64,000 nt of DNA from Alitta virens (Eukaryota; Annelida; Polychaeta; Phyllodocida; Nereididae): the NCBI GenBank assembly GCA_932294295.1, contig OW028580.1:24166975-24230974 (forward strand), in the 5' to 3' direction. The stretch's first letter is position 1. Each line of letters starts with the position of its first letter. A program made the translations under genes and the position numbers. Positions 35,611 to 47,458 of the stretch are shown one piece after another. The notes under the pieces were generated by a model. That model was not told the DNA's origin. It did not search any database and saw only the letters and a list, made by a program, of their open reading frames with translations.

Positions 35611-35684
35611 CTGAAGAGAAACAAGGAATTCCTCATCTTAGCGAATAAATGTACCAACAGGTCATCATGTCATATAATTGGCAA

Positions 35685-35809
35685 AAAAAGTACCAGTTGG
35701 TAACTTATCAAAAAGTACCAGTTGGTAAATTATCAAAAAGTACCAGTTGGTAAATTATCAAAAAGTACCAGTTGGTAAATTATCAAAAAATACCAGTTGG
35801 TAAATAAGC
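35685..35809. repeat. 25-bp tandem repeat, five copies
   Basis: Five adjacent units of 25 bases, AAAAAGTACCAGTTGG followed by TAAATTATC, with small changes in the first and last copies. Each unit contains the near-palindrome ACCAGTTGGT. It lies in the intron just upstream (5') of Z44's acceptor, between Z44 and Z45. The word AAGTACCAGTT also occurs singly near 36270 and 36320. Confidence 0.95.
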
Positions 35810-36420
35810 AGCAAGTGTAGTGTGGATACCAAAGTACCATACACTGCCAAGTGAATTTTCAACAAAAGCCATAGTTCTAAAAGCACAAAATACTTCAAAA
35901 CACGAACAATATGAAGAAGGCTAACAAACCTATAATACTTTATTATATATCTTTATTATCCATTTCACCTTACCCCAAACAGGCAACAGCACATGACTAA
36001 CACTGCCATTTCCAACATAACCTAATCAATTCACAACAATCGGAGATTAACCATAGCTATAATGAGATCACAAGTTCACAACATCTGAATTACTGAGGCT
36101 TCCACCAAAAAGAGGTAACGCAATCAGGTAGGTCTAAGACATATATCAATCTGTGATGAAGTAACTTTGTCAACTGTTACGGATATTCCTTATGTTTCAT
36201 TATAAGTGGTTAACTTCAAGGAGAACACAAGTCTCGCCAAATTGAAGTTATGAAGGCTACTATATTAGCATAAGTACCAGTTCCATGATGTATACAATAG
36301 CATATAAATCAGTTATAAAGTACCAGTTATGTAGTCAATTTGTATGGATATTCTTTATGTGACAGTATAAGTGGAGACTACAAGTCTTGCATCATCAAAG
36401 TTACTGAGGCACCATCAAAG

Positions 36421-36460
36421 TGGCAAAACTGTCAGGTCTATGGCAAAACTGTCCGGTCTA
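36421..36460. repeat. 20-bp tandem duplication over the Z45 stop
   Basis: Two copies of TGGCAAAACTGTCAGGTCTA differing by one base (36421-36440, 36441-36460). The stop codon of Z45 (TAG, 36458-36460) lies in the second copy, so the duplication extends the 3' UTR only. Confidence 0.85.
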
Positions 36461-36684
36461 TGATATAAAAGTTAAGTCATTCTTATGGATAGTCCTCATG
36501 TGTCTATATAGATGATTACTTTGTGTAAATTTCCTTTGACACACTTCGCATGTATATGGCCTTTCTCCAGTGTGAACTCGCAAATGTTTTGTCAAATCCG
36601 CTTTACCAACACAAGTCTTTCCGCAAAGGGGACATCGGTCAGTTTGGAACATTAACCCTGATCCTACTTGCGGTTGCCCAGTAC
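36458..36684 (-). CDS. Z45: two-finger C2H2 terminal exon
   Basis: 74 residues, opening TGQPQVGSG. Fingers at 17-37 (helix G,A,D,K) and 45-66 (Q,N,H,R), linker HTGERPY, short tail KNDLTFIS. AATAAA on the minus strand at 35952-35957 and 35939-35944. The 35611-36457 gap holds the 25-bp repeat and little else. Confidence 0.9.
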
Positions 36685-36989
36685 CTGAAGAAAACCATGC
36701 AAGCGAGTTAAAGCAATTGGTCAAGCAACTATAATTATGAACAAACTAAATGCAAGATTAGTGGATGTTCAAAATTCCTAATCTAGCTACAAGCCCTGCT
36801 TGAAATTCATCGGAATTGTTGCTGTGTATCATTATGCCATCAAAAGACATCACAATTAAGCAACCTGATCTGAAATTTTGTTTAGTAACGTCTCCAATGC
36901 AAAACATTGTCTGAAGTTTATTCAGCTTATATGAACAGCTCCCAGGCAGGCATTATTATGATAAGTCTTGGGAGTCCAGACCATGTCAC

Positions 36990-37160
36990 ACATTAACCCA
37001 ATGGGTAGGGTCATTTACTTGTGACAAGACAAAAGATAGACACTAAGTACATTCTACAGATATACACGCATCAAATACTTGGTTGTACTGTATCAAGAAT
37101 GGGAATCAAACCCAGGAATATCCAAACTTCAGATTGTCCTTTAATCACTAGGCCACTCAT
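36990..37160 (-). mobile_element. tRNA-derived SINE-like element
   Basis: On the minus strand, an A-box-like TGGCCTAGTGATTAAAGG (37138-37155) precedes a B-box-like TGGGTTTGATTCCC (37101-37114), followed by a non-tRNA body. The sequence differs from the element near 24300, so it is a different family or copy. A real tRNA is unlikely because acceptor-stem pairing is absent. Confidence 0.6.
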
Positions 37161-37783
37161 TAGTGCAAAAGAAGTAATTTAATTCCACCTTATTTTTAAT
37201 GTGTTGAATGTAACAGTTACTTTGTAACACATGTGTTCACCAAAAATCCTATCAACTTCAGAATGCTTAAAAACTTTATTGAAATTTCACCATGACAAAC
37301 ATCTCAACCATTACTACAAATAACTGCAACCAATACATGAGAGAATATCACGAGAGAATATCATGCATTGCCACAACAAGACAATGATATATATGACTCA
37401 ACATTATACAAACTCAACCACCATTTTAGCACCAAACTGAACAAAAACACCACTTCGACATGCTGTACAGCAATGTTAAACATAAAACTTCTAAATAAAT
37501 TCTATAAACCCCATGCTAAAAAGCAGTTTGACTAGTATATACGCAGTGCACACATGAAATTTAACATCAGCAATGTATATAAGGAGACTGATGAATGAAC
37601 TGATTTACCAAAAGCACTCATAATGCATTAGTAACTACAATGTAGTTATCATGTAACACTTTACAGGTGATCTTCAACAACCCAAAAGGAAGTTCCAACA
37701 CCTATAAGACTAAATTTAAAGCATTTAACAAACGTATCCTCTGGCACTTACACAAAACAGGCATTCCAACTGTGAGTACTGAT

Positions 37784-37825
37784 AGTTTAACGAGAACCAT
37801 TACCAGTTTAACGAGAACCATTATC
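37784..37825. repeat. 21-bp tandem duplication
   Basis: Two copies of AGTTTAACGAGAACCATTACC with one change, followed by a further AGTT. It lies in the gap 36685-38022 below the BEN cassette and has no visible function. Confidence 0.8.
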
Positions 37826-38022
37826 AGTTCATAATATATTAAGTAGTCAACGTTCATGAATACATTCAGCAATGTCAATTCAAAAAGATAAAGCACAGCA
37901 CTCTGTTGAATTCATTTCAATTATCAACGAGAAAACCAAGATTTGTCTACGAAAAACAGAACAAGAATTGTCCACCAAGTTTAGTCCATATCCAACAACA
38001 TGTCCAATATTTCCTCTCCGAA

Positions 38023-38229
38023 TTATTTGAAAATGTTCATCTGCATTTTGGCTTTGCAGCGGATATTCTTGCATTTAGTGGCAAGACTGTTGAGGCAGAT
38101 TTTGAAAACACCAGGGAACGACTCGGGAGGGATTCGTGTTCCGAACCTTTGTTGTATGAGGCGCTCGATCATTGCAATAACTCGGTGGTCCAAGCGTGCA
38201 TGATTTCCTCTGCCGGCTGGGCTAGATAC
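38023..38229 (-). CDS. Z46 exon b: C-terminal half of a BEN domain
   Basis: 68 residues and a TAA stop. It follows the acceptor TTATTTCAG and is in frame 0 with the donor of exon a, 332 bases away. Visible features: the BEN-like stretch LDHRVIAMIERLIQQRF, a PESFPGVFKICLNSL helix, and a basic Cys-containing end (TKCKNIRCKAK). It completes the fold begun in exon a. AATAAA on the minus strand at 37275-37280. The antisense frame here is a shadow. The assignment to BEN rests on pattern recognition, not on a search. Confidence 0.78.
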   Translation of the reverse strand, partial: VSSPAGRGNHARLDHRVIAMIERLIQQRFGTRIPPESFPGVFKICLNSLATKCKNIRCKAKMQMNIFK

Positions 38230-38561
38230 CTGAAATAAATAAGAAATAACACTAAGTGATACAGCCTGTTGTTCAGTCCTATGAAGAAATCCCTACATTA
38301 GACGAAATTTTCAGAGCCCCAAGAATGTAGTTTTACACAATAGCAACTTATGTCAATTATAGTTAAAATTGGGAAATATTATTTCCATCACTTATTCTTA
38401 ACATTACATTGAGACTGCAGTGTCTGTTGGGCATCATTTAATGCTTTCTTTAATTCTAATATCTTACAGTACACTAGGGTACAATTAGTATTGAGCTGTA
38501 ACATCATACTCATCCTAATACTTCAAATTTACACTCATTACTAACAAATATATATGCATAC

Positions 38562-38953
38562 CTTCAACACTTCCTCTCCGAACAGCTCCATGGCAAGGGA
38601 AACAGTCATTTCGCACATAGCCTTCTTCAAAGGCATAGCGAAGTATCGAGGATCCTCTAGGATATATTGTAAGGCATCAGATGTTGCTGCATCGACCTGT
38701 ACCTGAGGTTCAATGCTTATGAGTGACGCTCCAGATATTCCCGAAAATCCTGATGTTCCTGGTTCTCCGAAACTGACATTCATAGGATCTTTCACCCCCT
38801 CCGCGACAGCCAATGCAAGACGCTGGTTCTCTTCTTCTAATCTTTTCTTTTGTTGGACGAGGGTGACCACCTCTGATGCCAGCAGCGACACATGTTCCCT
38901 CCCATGCGCACCTCTCCGTTTAGCTTTCTTTCCTGGTGAAGGCGCAGTGTGTG
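38562..38953 (-). CDS. Z46 exon a: NLS, coiled coil and start of a BEN domain
   Basis: 130 codons. The acceptor (TTGTTGGCAG) leaves two bases before the first codon, the same phase as the zinc-finger exons, so it can be joined to the same constant exon. Order: a basic stretch KKAKRR near residue 9, a leucine-rich coiled coil (about 20-50, LLASEVVTLVQQKKRLEEEN), a Ser/Gly-rich linker, then CEMTVSLAMELFGEEVLK, which fits the first helices of a BEN domain. The donor is AAG|GTATGC. Known: BEN domains bind DNA or partners in nuclear proteins such as NAC1 (a BTB-BEN protein) and Insensitive. It is the only non-finger cassette in the window. Confidence 0.8.
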
Positions 38954-39555
38954 CTGCCAACAAGAAATCTTGTATTAAGTCTCTATTTTCAATTGTTGTT
39001 TAGAGTCTATTTGACAGAATTAAGTCATAGGATAGGTAAGTAATGGAATCTTTAAAACAATCAGAAACCATCTAAAAAAAAACATACACACAAACACAAG
39101 CAAAAGTTTACTGAGGATATATCTTCCATATGCAAGTGCCAGGGACAGCGCATACTGACCGTTTAGAGCTATGACCAGAAATCAAAAAAATCCTAGAATT
39201 CCTAACATCACTGCTGAAAGTGCTGAAATAATGCATTCGTAATATCAATTACCAAACTTGTTATATGACTTCCCTCCAAAACCCCCTTATGTGCTTTAAG
39301 ATAATTGTACCCTTCTTCTGTTTAAAATAACCTTACATACTACAAATCAATACCAAATATATCCAGGCAATATCCATGTATAAAATTCATTTTGAATTTT
39401 TCCAAATGATGAACTTCAGGTGAAAAATGCATGAAAACACCCTTTCAAGTATAAGCATAGTGAAACCCAATGTTGCTAAATTTAATTGAATAAAAAGTAT
39501 CTAAGTGTGCTTAAGTTATCAGTATATACATATGACTTCACCAGCAACTGTCACT

Positions 39556-39782
39556 CTAGTTTCCTTTATCAATTTTATGGACAACCCTGTAATGACGATA
39601 CAGGCTGCCTATTTGAGTGAAACTCTTCTGACACAATTCGCAAGAAAACGGCTTCTCTCCAGAATGGACTCGAACATGCACTTTCATATGGTCCAACCTG
39701 CCACTAGTTTTCCCACAAAGGTTACACACAAATCCGTTGCCACTTTCTGAATGATACCAAGGTTGTAGACTTGAACAGTGAC
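39556..39782 (-). CDS. Z47: two-finger C2H2 terminal exon
   Basis: 74 residues, no ATG before the fingers; opens [10 protein letters not shown]. Fingers at 19-39 (helix R,D,H,V) and 47-68 (Q,G,S,R; HYRVVH), linker HSGEKPF, tail KIDKGN. First exon 3' of the BEN cassette counted upward. No AATAAA in 38954-39555, which is plain intron/UTR. Confidence 0.9.
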
Positions 39783-40428
39783 CTGAAGTGATATTGTATC
39801 ATAAAGATGAGCAATAGTATTCTTATCAAGTGAATTGATGAAAATGTCATTAAATACCTAACTGAAAATCAACATCATGCCATATTATCATGACAGATCC
39901 ATAAATTAAAAATATACGTTGAAATTAAATTACATTACAAATCCCTCAACTTGAATTGCAGAACATTCCACCACGAAACCCTGTATAGATCTGCACTTCA
40001 TTGTGTCAAGTAAATCACCAAAAATCTGCTCTACAAACTTGGAAGTTTCAAATTTCCCATGACAATGCATCAAACCTTATATTATTCTGCATTGTTGCAA
40101 CAAAAAGAACAATATTGACTTTTGTTAGACGCAAAAATTAACTTTTAATTTCACAAATAACTTCCATGCCAGTTTACAAACATAAGGAACATTGACATAC
40201 CAAGTACAATATATAGATCTGCAATATCCATGATAATAAACAAAGAATATATTCCCATCTTGGGACCGTCAACATGATCTCGACCACTGTAAAGGAAAGC
40301 CAATACAAGAAACAGTTTCTCAAATATGGTAAACTTTTGAACTTTAATAAACTACCACTATGTGGTGCTACTGATAAGATACATGACAGGTGTCTGCCTA
40401 AATAACTAAAAAATGTCATATCCTTCCT

Positions 40429-40679
40429 TCACTTGCTTGTTTCAGCATACCTAGCGACATCATCAATTTTGTGCACTTTCCTTAAGTGTCGATACAGATT
40501 GCTGAGATGACTGCATTTCATCTGACACAATCGGCAAGAGAATGGCTTTTCTCCAGTGTGGACTCTGATATGTATTATCAGATTAGCCTTTGTATCAAAT
40601 CCTTTCCCACACAGAGTACACACACATTCCTTCTCGAAGTCAGTTAAGGGAGTTGATCCAACAAAGCCAGTTCGGTAGC
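40429..40679 (-). CDS. Z48: two-finger C2H2 terminal exon
   Basis: 82 residues, opening [14 protein letters not shown], shared in part with Z52. Fingers at 20-40 (helix T,A,N,I) and 48-69 (H,S,N,R), where Cys replaces the structural Phe (QMKCSHL). Tail [13 protein letters not shown]. The 39783-40428 gap has no AATAAA or other feature. Confidence 0.9.
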
Positions 40680-41090
40680 CTGAAGAGACAGGATATACAT
40701 CAATATTAGGAGTCAGATGAGACTGTCATGTCCACTTCTATCAATGAAATGACTTTTTTTGCATGTTCCATTCATTGTGCACAGTACAACAAATCACAAA
40801 AAGTAAAATGCAACAACTGACTTTGTCAGACTTCCTGCAGCTTTTTAAGCTCTGGCTTGAACTTTACAAAGCCATGAACTGCTAACTTGAGAACTAATAC
40901 TATGTTATATACCATTTCGAAATTATCTATGTGGGTAAATTGGAAAACGCTATCATAATCCACCACCCCATTTTCCCATGGTAGCATTGTTCAATAAATA
41001 TGCTAACTATGGTAGCATTGTGGTATACATAACGAGCACACCTGCAATTTAATCACTGTCAATGATCGATCATCTAATTAACTTATATCT

Positions 41091-41356
41091 TCACTGAGGT
41101 CCACTGAAATTAGTTATTGCATAATTTGCAACGTCTTCAAAGCCATGCTGAGTTCGGATGTGTCTGTACAGAGCGCCACATTGCTTGAATGCTTTCTGAC
41201 ACACTCGGCAGGAGAACGGTCTCTCTCCAGTGTGGACTCGCATATGTTTCCGTAAATCGCCAGGTTGCATGAAAGTTTTTTCACACAGATTACAACAATG
41301 ATCCTTAGGTCGGCGAGCACTCTTGTTTGGTGGTATATTAAATCCCACAAGGTATC
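41091..41356 (-). CDS. Z49: two-finger C2H2 terminal exon
   Basis: 87 residues, opening YLVGFNIPP. Fingers at 21-41 (CNLCEK, helix Q,G,D,K) and 49-70 (Q,G,A,R; HIRTQH), linker HTGERPF. Tail GFEDVANYAITN continues to SGPQ. The exon starts GA, giving Gly at the junction if the upstream exon ends in G. The 40680-41090 gap is plain. Confidence 0.9.
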
Positions 41357-41721
41357 CTGAAGAGAGATTCCAGATCAGTAAATTAGCAATATATCTTTGA
41401 ACAACCACATTTTCTCTGCCATCTTTATTTCTAATCGTGCTTACTCAGCCACACTTCAACATTCCCCATTCTCCAAAGCCACATACATGTATGCTACAAT
41501 CAATCAACCAATTTGCACAGAACAAGTTTGAATAGACCAGGTATTATGTCATTTATTGTAAAGTAAATAATCTTCTATCGTGTAGCTTAGCGCAAGGTAT
41601 TGAACACAAAAATACTTCCACAGAATCCCAAGTTTATGTTATCAATATAGACATGTATGTACAAAGAAATCTGTTCTTGGGCACACTCAAGTCTCCCTTA
41701 AAAACTAATCCTTCATTCCTG

Positions 41722-41978
41722 CTAATTATTCGTTTGAGTATACTTTGCAACATCTTCGACTCCATGCCGAATTCGGATATGTCTGTGTAAACTGCCCTTT
41801 TGATTGAACTTCCTCTGGCAAATTTTGCAAGTATAAGGTCTTTCTCCAGTGTGAATGCGAATGTGCTTTTGTAAATCGCCTCCTGCGCGGAAAACTTTAC
41901 CACAAAGACCACATTTGCGGTCATTTTCATAGCCATCACCCCTCTGTCCAGGTAATTCATATGATCCAGTCATGTACC
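41722..41978 (-). CDS. Z50: two-finger C2H2 terminal exon
   Basis: 84 residues, opening YMTGSYELPG. Fingers at 22-42 (helix A,G,D,K) and 50-71 (Q,G,S,R; HIRIRH), linker HTGERPY. Tail GVEDVAKYTQTNN. Close to Z49. AATAAA on the minus strand at 41552-41557 and 41424-41429. Confidence 0.9.
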
Positions 41979-42307
41979 CTGAAGAGAAATTTCACACCGA
42001 CACATAATTAAATGGTACAATTGCAGCCATGTTCTATATATTTCAGGGAATGATGCACAATTGCAGTAGCTCATAACTGGTTTAATAGAGTCGCTATTAG
42101 GAGTGCTTTGGTGCAGCCTAGGACACGCTTTTGCTACTAACCAACTAATCTAAACAGCAAGTACTAGGGGGAAACCCAGTCAAAATATTGCCTAAATTCA
42201 AATCAAGCAAGTAAATAATACGCATCTAATGTCTTTATGCCATATTTTTGCAAATCAAACGGAAAAGACCATCAAAGTGCAAAACAGTCTTCACAACTGG
42301 GGTTCTT

Positions 42308-42697
<390 letters not shown>

Positions 42698-43108
42698 TTA
42701 GGCAGGCAGGACGTAAAATTCCTATAATGCCAAAACCCAAAAATTATACACCTTAATTAATTGATAACAAAACCAGAAAATTAATTTCTATAACTTTAAT
42801 GTCCCACTTCTAGCTAACTAAGACAGATAAAAATAAAGGCATTACCACAATTCATAAAATCCAATCCAAATCTTAAGCTGGCAAAACAGTGATATCATAT
42901 GGTGATATCAGCCAGGATTATATCAAAACATCATAAAACCGTACTACATCCCAACAGATTATCACCTGAAGGAATTAAAAGAAATAAATACTAAAACCAG
43001 ACAAAAGGAAATAGATGCTATCTTTGGGAATGGTTGAAAGGTTTTACTCAACCAATTGGCAAATAAGTGGAATTGAATTTATTTCCTTATTAACTGAACT
43101 CTCATCAG

Positions 43109-43359
43109 TTATTTAGTCTCTGTATAATTTGCCACATCTTTAACTTTATGGACTGTCCTTAAATGTCGATAGAGACTGCTGGCCTGATTGAAACTCTTCT
43201 GACACAAGCGGCATGAAAAAGGTCTTTCTCCAGTGTGGACACGAGTGTGTACACGTAAATTAACCATCTGGCCGAACGATTTCCCACAAAGATTACAGAT
43301 GAATTCCTTTCCGAAATCCGTCAGAATGGTTCTACCAACACTGCTGCTGGCAATTGGGT
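43109..43359 (-). CDS. Z52: two-finger C2H2 terminal exon
   Basis: 82 residues, no ATG before the fingers; opens [15 protein letters not shown]. Fingers at 21-41 (helix Q,V,N,V; HTRVH) and 49-70 (Q,S,S,R), linker HTGERPF, tail [12 protein letters not shown]. It shares TDFGKE/TDFEKE before finger 1 with Z48. AATAAA on the minus strand at 43078-43083, 26 nt past the stop. Confidence 0.9.
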
Positions 43360-43476
43360 CTGAAGTAAAAATAATTTATAAACTGTATTCACAATATGTC
43401 ACGAGGATGTGTGTATGATACAAAGAGTGCCTGACAGATTTTTTTAGTAGCTGCCTTGCCATGTTATATATATACC

Positions 43477-43712
43477 TTATTTCTTTGGCATCCCCATATC
43501 CGGGTTAACATCATGAGCAGCCCTTAAGTGTCGATACAAATGACTGCTAAAACCATAACTTTTCGAACAATACGAGCATTTATAGGGTTTCTCTCCAGTG
43601 TGGACTCTCATGTGTTTCGGCAAGTAGTAAACATTTGTAAAACGCTTCCCACAAATATGGCATGGGAAACCTACAGCATTGTCCTGGCCTTGAGCTGAAG
43701 CCCTTCCAGAAC
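43477..43712 (-). CDS. Z53: two-finger C2H2 terminal exon
   Basis: 77 residues, no ATG before the fingers; opens [10 protein letters not shown]. Fingers at 17-37 (helix N,Y,Y,K, aromatic-rich) and 45-66 ([10 protein letters not shown], helix F,S,H,R), linker HTGEKPY. Tail [11 protein letters not shown] is unlike its neighbours. It sits only 117 bases below Z52's stop side (its acceptor region abuts Z54's long gap). An outlier in the Q group. Confidence 0.9.
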
Positions 43713-44373
43713 CTGCGAGTAAGAAAAAGTGAAGTTAGCTCAGAATGTGAAAAGTTTCCCAAGTTTTCTTCACAAGAGACCAAATGTAAGTATATACGCA
43801 ATATGCCTAGCTGACCATCAATTCCTACTGAAATGGAGTACCTTAATGTAGTACCTAAATTATGTAGGTCACAGACCTCTATGTTCAGATATACCTAGTG
43901 TAATTGGAATGTATAATACATGCACAGTGCAAGACTTGAAGTACGCAGAGAAAACAGGAAACACTCGCTGTAAAAGTCGAACCAGAATGTAGTATGTCAC
44001 CGGCACATTATGGCCATTATAACTTCAAATTGTCACCATCCAAACAATACAATTCATATACCAGTACCAAAATTTTTATTTAAAATACACCAGCAATAAT
44101 CACATCAACAGCAGAGGAGAAATCTTAATTCTATAGTTAGAAAATGTCCATGATGTAAACTTTAAGTGCTGACCAGTTTAACGCAATTTGTTACAGACAC
44201 ACTACAAATCAGCAAGCCATAACAAATAGTTCTTATAGATAGACAAAATCAAATATATTCTGTGATGTCTGCCCTGGGGATGTCTGTCAAAGCTTAACAT
44301 CAAAAATTCAATCCAATGACAATGCAAAACACTATCTCGCTATGATATCCAGCAGTATGCCAGAGCAATGCTG

Positions 44374-44625
<252 letters not shown>

Positions 44626-45063
44626 TCAATACAATATGTACTTTAGTAATAAGCTAGAAACCTTAATATGAACAAAGATTTTGTGCAAATTAAAGTTTGT
44701 TTCCTGACAAAAAGTTCCTTCACTACAAGTTGTTATAATACATGTATATTGGCTAACATAATGTAAAAGCTACGAAAATCACCAGAATCAAATCTGTAGT
44801 GCAAAACTAAAATCTTCTCATTTGAATGTCCATTTATCTACTTAAAAGTCTTAAATATCTAAATTAAAATGATACAGTGCTTCAATATGCACAGAATTTT
44901 GCTCTGACCATGCTGTCATGGAGGTAGCCAAAAGTCAGTTGAAATTCTTAACATCTCGAAATGCATGGAAGAACAGTTAAGTCTTTCGAGTTCATCTTCA
45001 ATCAGTTTTTTTTTTCTAATTTAAATAACAATAACATCCTTAAGATCTATCAAAGCCAGAACT

Positions 45064-45302
45064 CTAAAAGTTGATAACATCCTCCACTTTATGAACAGTC
45101 CTCAAGTGTCGATGGAGGCTATTGGATTGGGTGAATGCTTTCCGACAAATCTTGCAAGAAAAGGGTTTTTCTCCAGTATGGACTCGCATGTGCCTTTGTA
45201 ATTGTGATGGAGTGAAGAAAACCTTTGCGCACAACGTACAGACGAATTGCTTCAACTGACCATGAACCACGGTTGAATCCCAACCACTTCCGGATTGGTA
45301 GC
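45064..45302 (-). CDS. Z55: two-finger C2H2 terminal exon
   Basis: 78 residues, opening YQSGSGWDST. Fingers at 21-41 (helix T,S,Q,R) and 49-70 (Q,N,S,R), linker HTGEKPF, tail KVEDVINF. Second finger nearly the same as Z54. The 44613-45063 gap has a T-run near 45007 and no AATAAA. Confidence 0.9.
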
Positions 45303-45517
45303 CTGGAGACAAAGAGATTAAAATTATCTTTAGCATCTGCAGGCATTGAGTCAATCTCACTCACAGCAGTACCAGGAGGCAAAATCCCACAGGCAATTTG
45401 GTAATTGGTTATTGATAAGCGTTGTGACTTAATACGTGTCAGTCTCAGCTACTATTTGAACCATCTTGACACATGTGGTCTTAACTAATGAGCTTTTATT
45501 TCACCTTGCTATTCATT

Positions 45518-45765
45518 TTAACTATTCATGTATCTCTGAAACTGTTCACTGTGGACCGTCTTCAGGTGTCTGTGCAGGCTTCCATTTTGTGTAAAAGTTT
45601 TCTGGCAAAATCGGCACCAAAATGGCCTGGCCCCAGTGTGCACTCGCATGTGTTCATTTAAAGTGTACAACCGAGCGAATGTTTTTTGGCAAAGTATGCA
45701 CGTTAGTGACGAAGCATCTCCAATGTTCCGATGGGAAGAATAATCACCAGCGAGTAAATCAGAAC
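45518..45765 (-). CDS. Z56: two-finger C2H2 terminal exon
   Basis: 81 residues, opening SDLLAGDYSS. Fingers at 22-42 (helix R,Y,T,E) and 50-71 (Q,G,S,R), with an Ala in the linker (HTGARPF) where Glu or a close match is usual. Tail SEQFQRYMNS. AATAAA on the minus strand at 45495-45500, 18 nt past the stop. Confidence 0.9.
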
Positions 45766-46438
45766 CTGAGAAGAAAAAGATTTTATTCAAGGTTAATTTA
45801 GAACTATGGTTGAATAGTGTTCTTATATTTTCAGGCCTCAAGACATAAAACCTAAAAAAGATATTGAAGTCACCACAAACTATTTTACTCAATAGTTCAT
45901 AACAGCTATGCAGCCAGTTATTGTCTTCGGATGTCCATTCAACAAGACCATATCATAAATCTTCTATTCATGAATAACTACAGTATTCTTAATATTTCAT
46001 GTCCTTTTATTGTACATGTTTTTTCTACAACACAGGGAATAACCAACATAACAATATCATATATAAACATCTCAACATTTCCACCAGATCTTCCCACAGA
46101 CAACGATAAAAACGAATCGGGCAAAAACATACACCTAACGAAGAACTCAGTTCAGATAATGGACTCCATTACCATGTGCCACAAGAAATAACTAAAAGAG
46201 TCATAAAGTGTTTAAGGCTTGAATGAAGAAATGATAAAGCTGAAAGAATGTTCATCTTGTGAGATATTTGCAGCTGAACCTATGGTGTTTGTGTGTATTA
46301 ATATGTATAAATTTTGCCATCTCATTTGCTACACGATAGGTAGTCAGAAGAATAAAATGGCCCTCTATGGCAGGGTCTTGCCACTCATGAGGATCGAATA
46401 ACTTTATGCATAGCATATACGCTATATGCCATACTTTC

Positions 46439-46686
46439 TTATGGGGCTGAGTTTATGTAGTCATTGAGACTTTCTGTAACACTATGAATGGCTCGCAGAT
46501 GCCGGTGTAGATTACTGACTTGAGTGAAAGCCTTCAGACATAAGAGACATGAATATGGCCTTTCTCCAGTGTGCACTCTTATGTGGGTTTTCAAATGAAT
46601 CCTTTGACGAAATGCTTTTCCGCATAAAACGCAGGTAAACTCCCTTCCATCACCTCGATTCAGTGCGGACTCGTCTGCGGGGCAGC
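46439..46686 (-). CDS. Z57: two-finger C2H2 terminal exon
   Basis: 81 residues, opening [11 protein letters not shown]. Fingers at 18-38 (helix Q,I,H,T) and 46-67 (CLLCLK, helix Q,S,N,R), linker HTGERPY. Tail [20 protein letters not shown] on the minus strand at 46006-46011. The 45766-46438 gap has no other gene; short open frames there are not supported. Confidence 0.9.
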
Positions 46687-47189
46687 CTGAAGACAAGAGA
46701 TACAGTCAAATTGATTTAATCTGTATTTTTATTAAAATGATCGAATAGCTAGGATAAGCGACCACGAAGCACAACACGAACACAGCCCGCACTACTCGAG
46801 ATGCACAACATACACACAAAGCTTGGACATATATAACAAATGAAAGCTTTTCTCCCATACAGTGCCATATGAAGGTACTACTGTTGCTATCATGTTTTCA
46901 AAACTAATAACTTCTGATACTTGAGACTAATGCACCCTACTCAGTAATTAATCAAAATAACTGCAAGCCAGCACAGCTGAACAATGAGATCTTAAATCAG
47001 TGAAGTACAGCTACTGTATCATCTTCCAATATCCTAAATTAATCTTCGGTTACACAATCTAAACTAATATCCAGCCTCATCCAATAGTAAAGAAACAGGG
47101 AAATGCTAAAATAACAACTAACAAGTAGTTCAACGAACTCAGAAATTAACAGTCACAGAACTAGGTCTCTCAGAGTCTCTATATGGGAT

Positions 47190-47458
47190 TCAAAGTAAAC
47201 ACCCTGAATCTGCAGACTTCACGGGATGAATTTCAGCGATGCCATGCACTGTCCGCATGTGTCGATACAGATTGTTAGTCTGAGAAAAAGTCTTCTGACA
47301 AACTTGGCAGGGAAAGGGTTTTTCTCCGCTATGTACTCTCATATGCGTCTTCAGATGAGCTTCAAAACTGAACAACTTTCCGCAGAAGATGCAAGGATAC
47401 CCAGACTTTCCAAGACCTGGTAGTCGCATCGAAAGTCCTTGAGTTCCTCTCAGCAAAC
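47190..47458 (-). CDS. Z58: two-finger C2H2 terminal exon
   Basis: 88 residues, opening [11 protein letters not shown]. Fingers at 22-42 (helix F,A,H,T) and 50-71 (Q,N,N,R), linker HSGEKPF. Tail [17 protein letters not shown]. Its second finger resembles that of Z59, bridging to the short-finger group. AATAAA on the minus strand at 46728-46733. The 47459-48739 gap above is the longest inter-exon gap apart from that below Z46; it is AT-rich with nothing I can name. Confidence 0.9.

Noticed and set aside
35685..35809. CRISPR-like array
   Set aside because: Units are directly adjacent with no unique spacers, in a eukaryotic intron: a minisatellite.
37906..38238. 110-codon open frame on the plus strand
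   Set aside because: It is antisense to BEN exon b, whose minus-strand frame has splice sites and domain similarity.
38562..38953. The BEN cassette as the constant 5' exon of the array
   Set aside because: It has its own phase-1 acceptor and joins to exon b with a stop; 38 loci lie upstream of it and could not use it.
41634..41960. 108-codon minus-strand frame overlapping Z50
   Set aside because: An out-of-phase reading of the Z50 finger exon.
45931..46401. Two plus-strand frames in the Z56-Z57 gap
   Set aside because: Low-complexity AT-rich translation, no homology or splice context.
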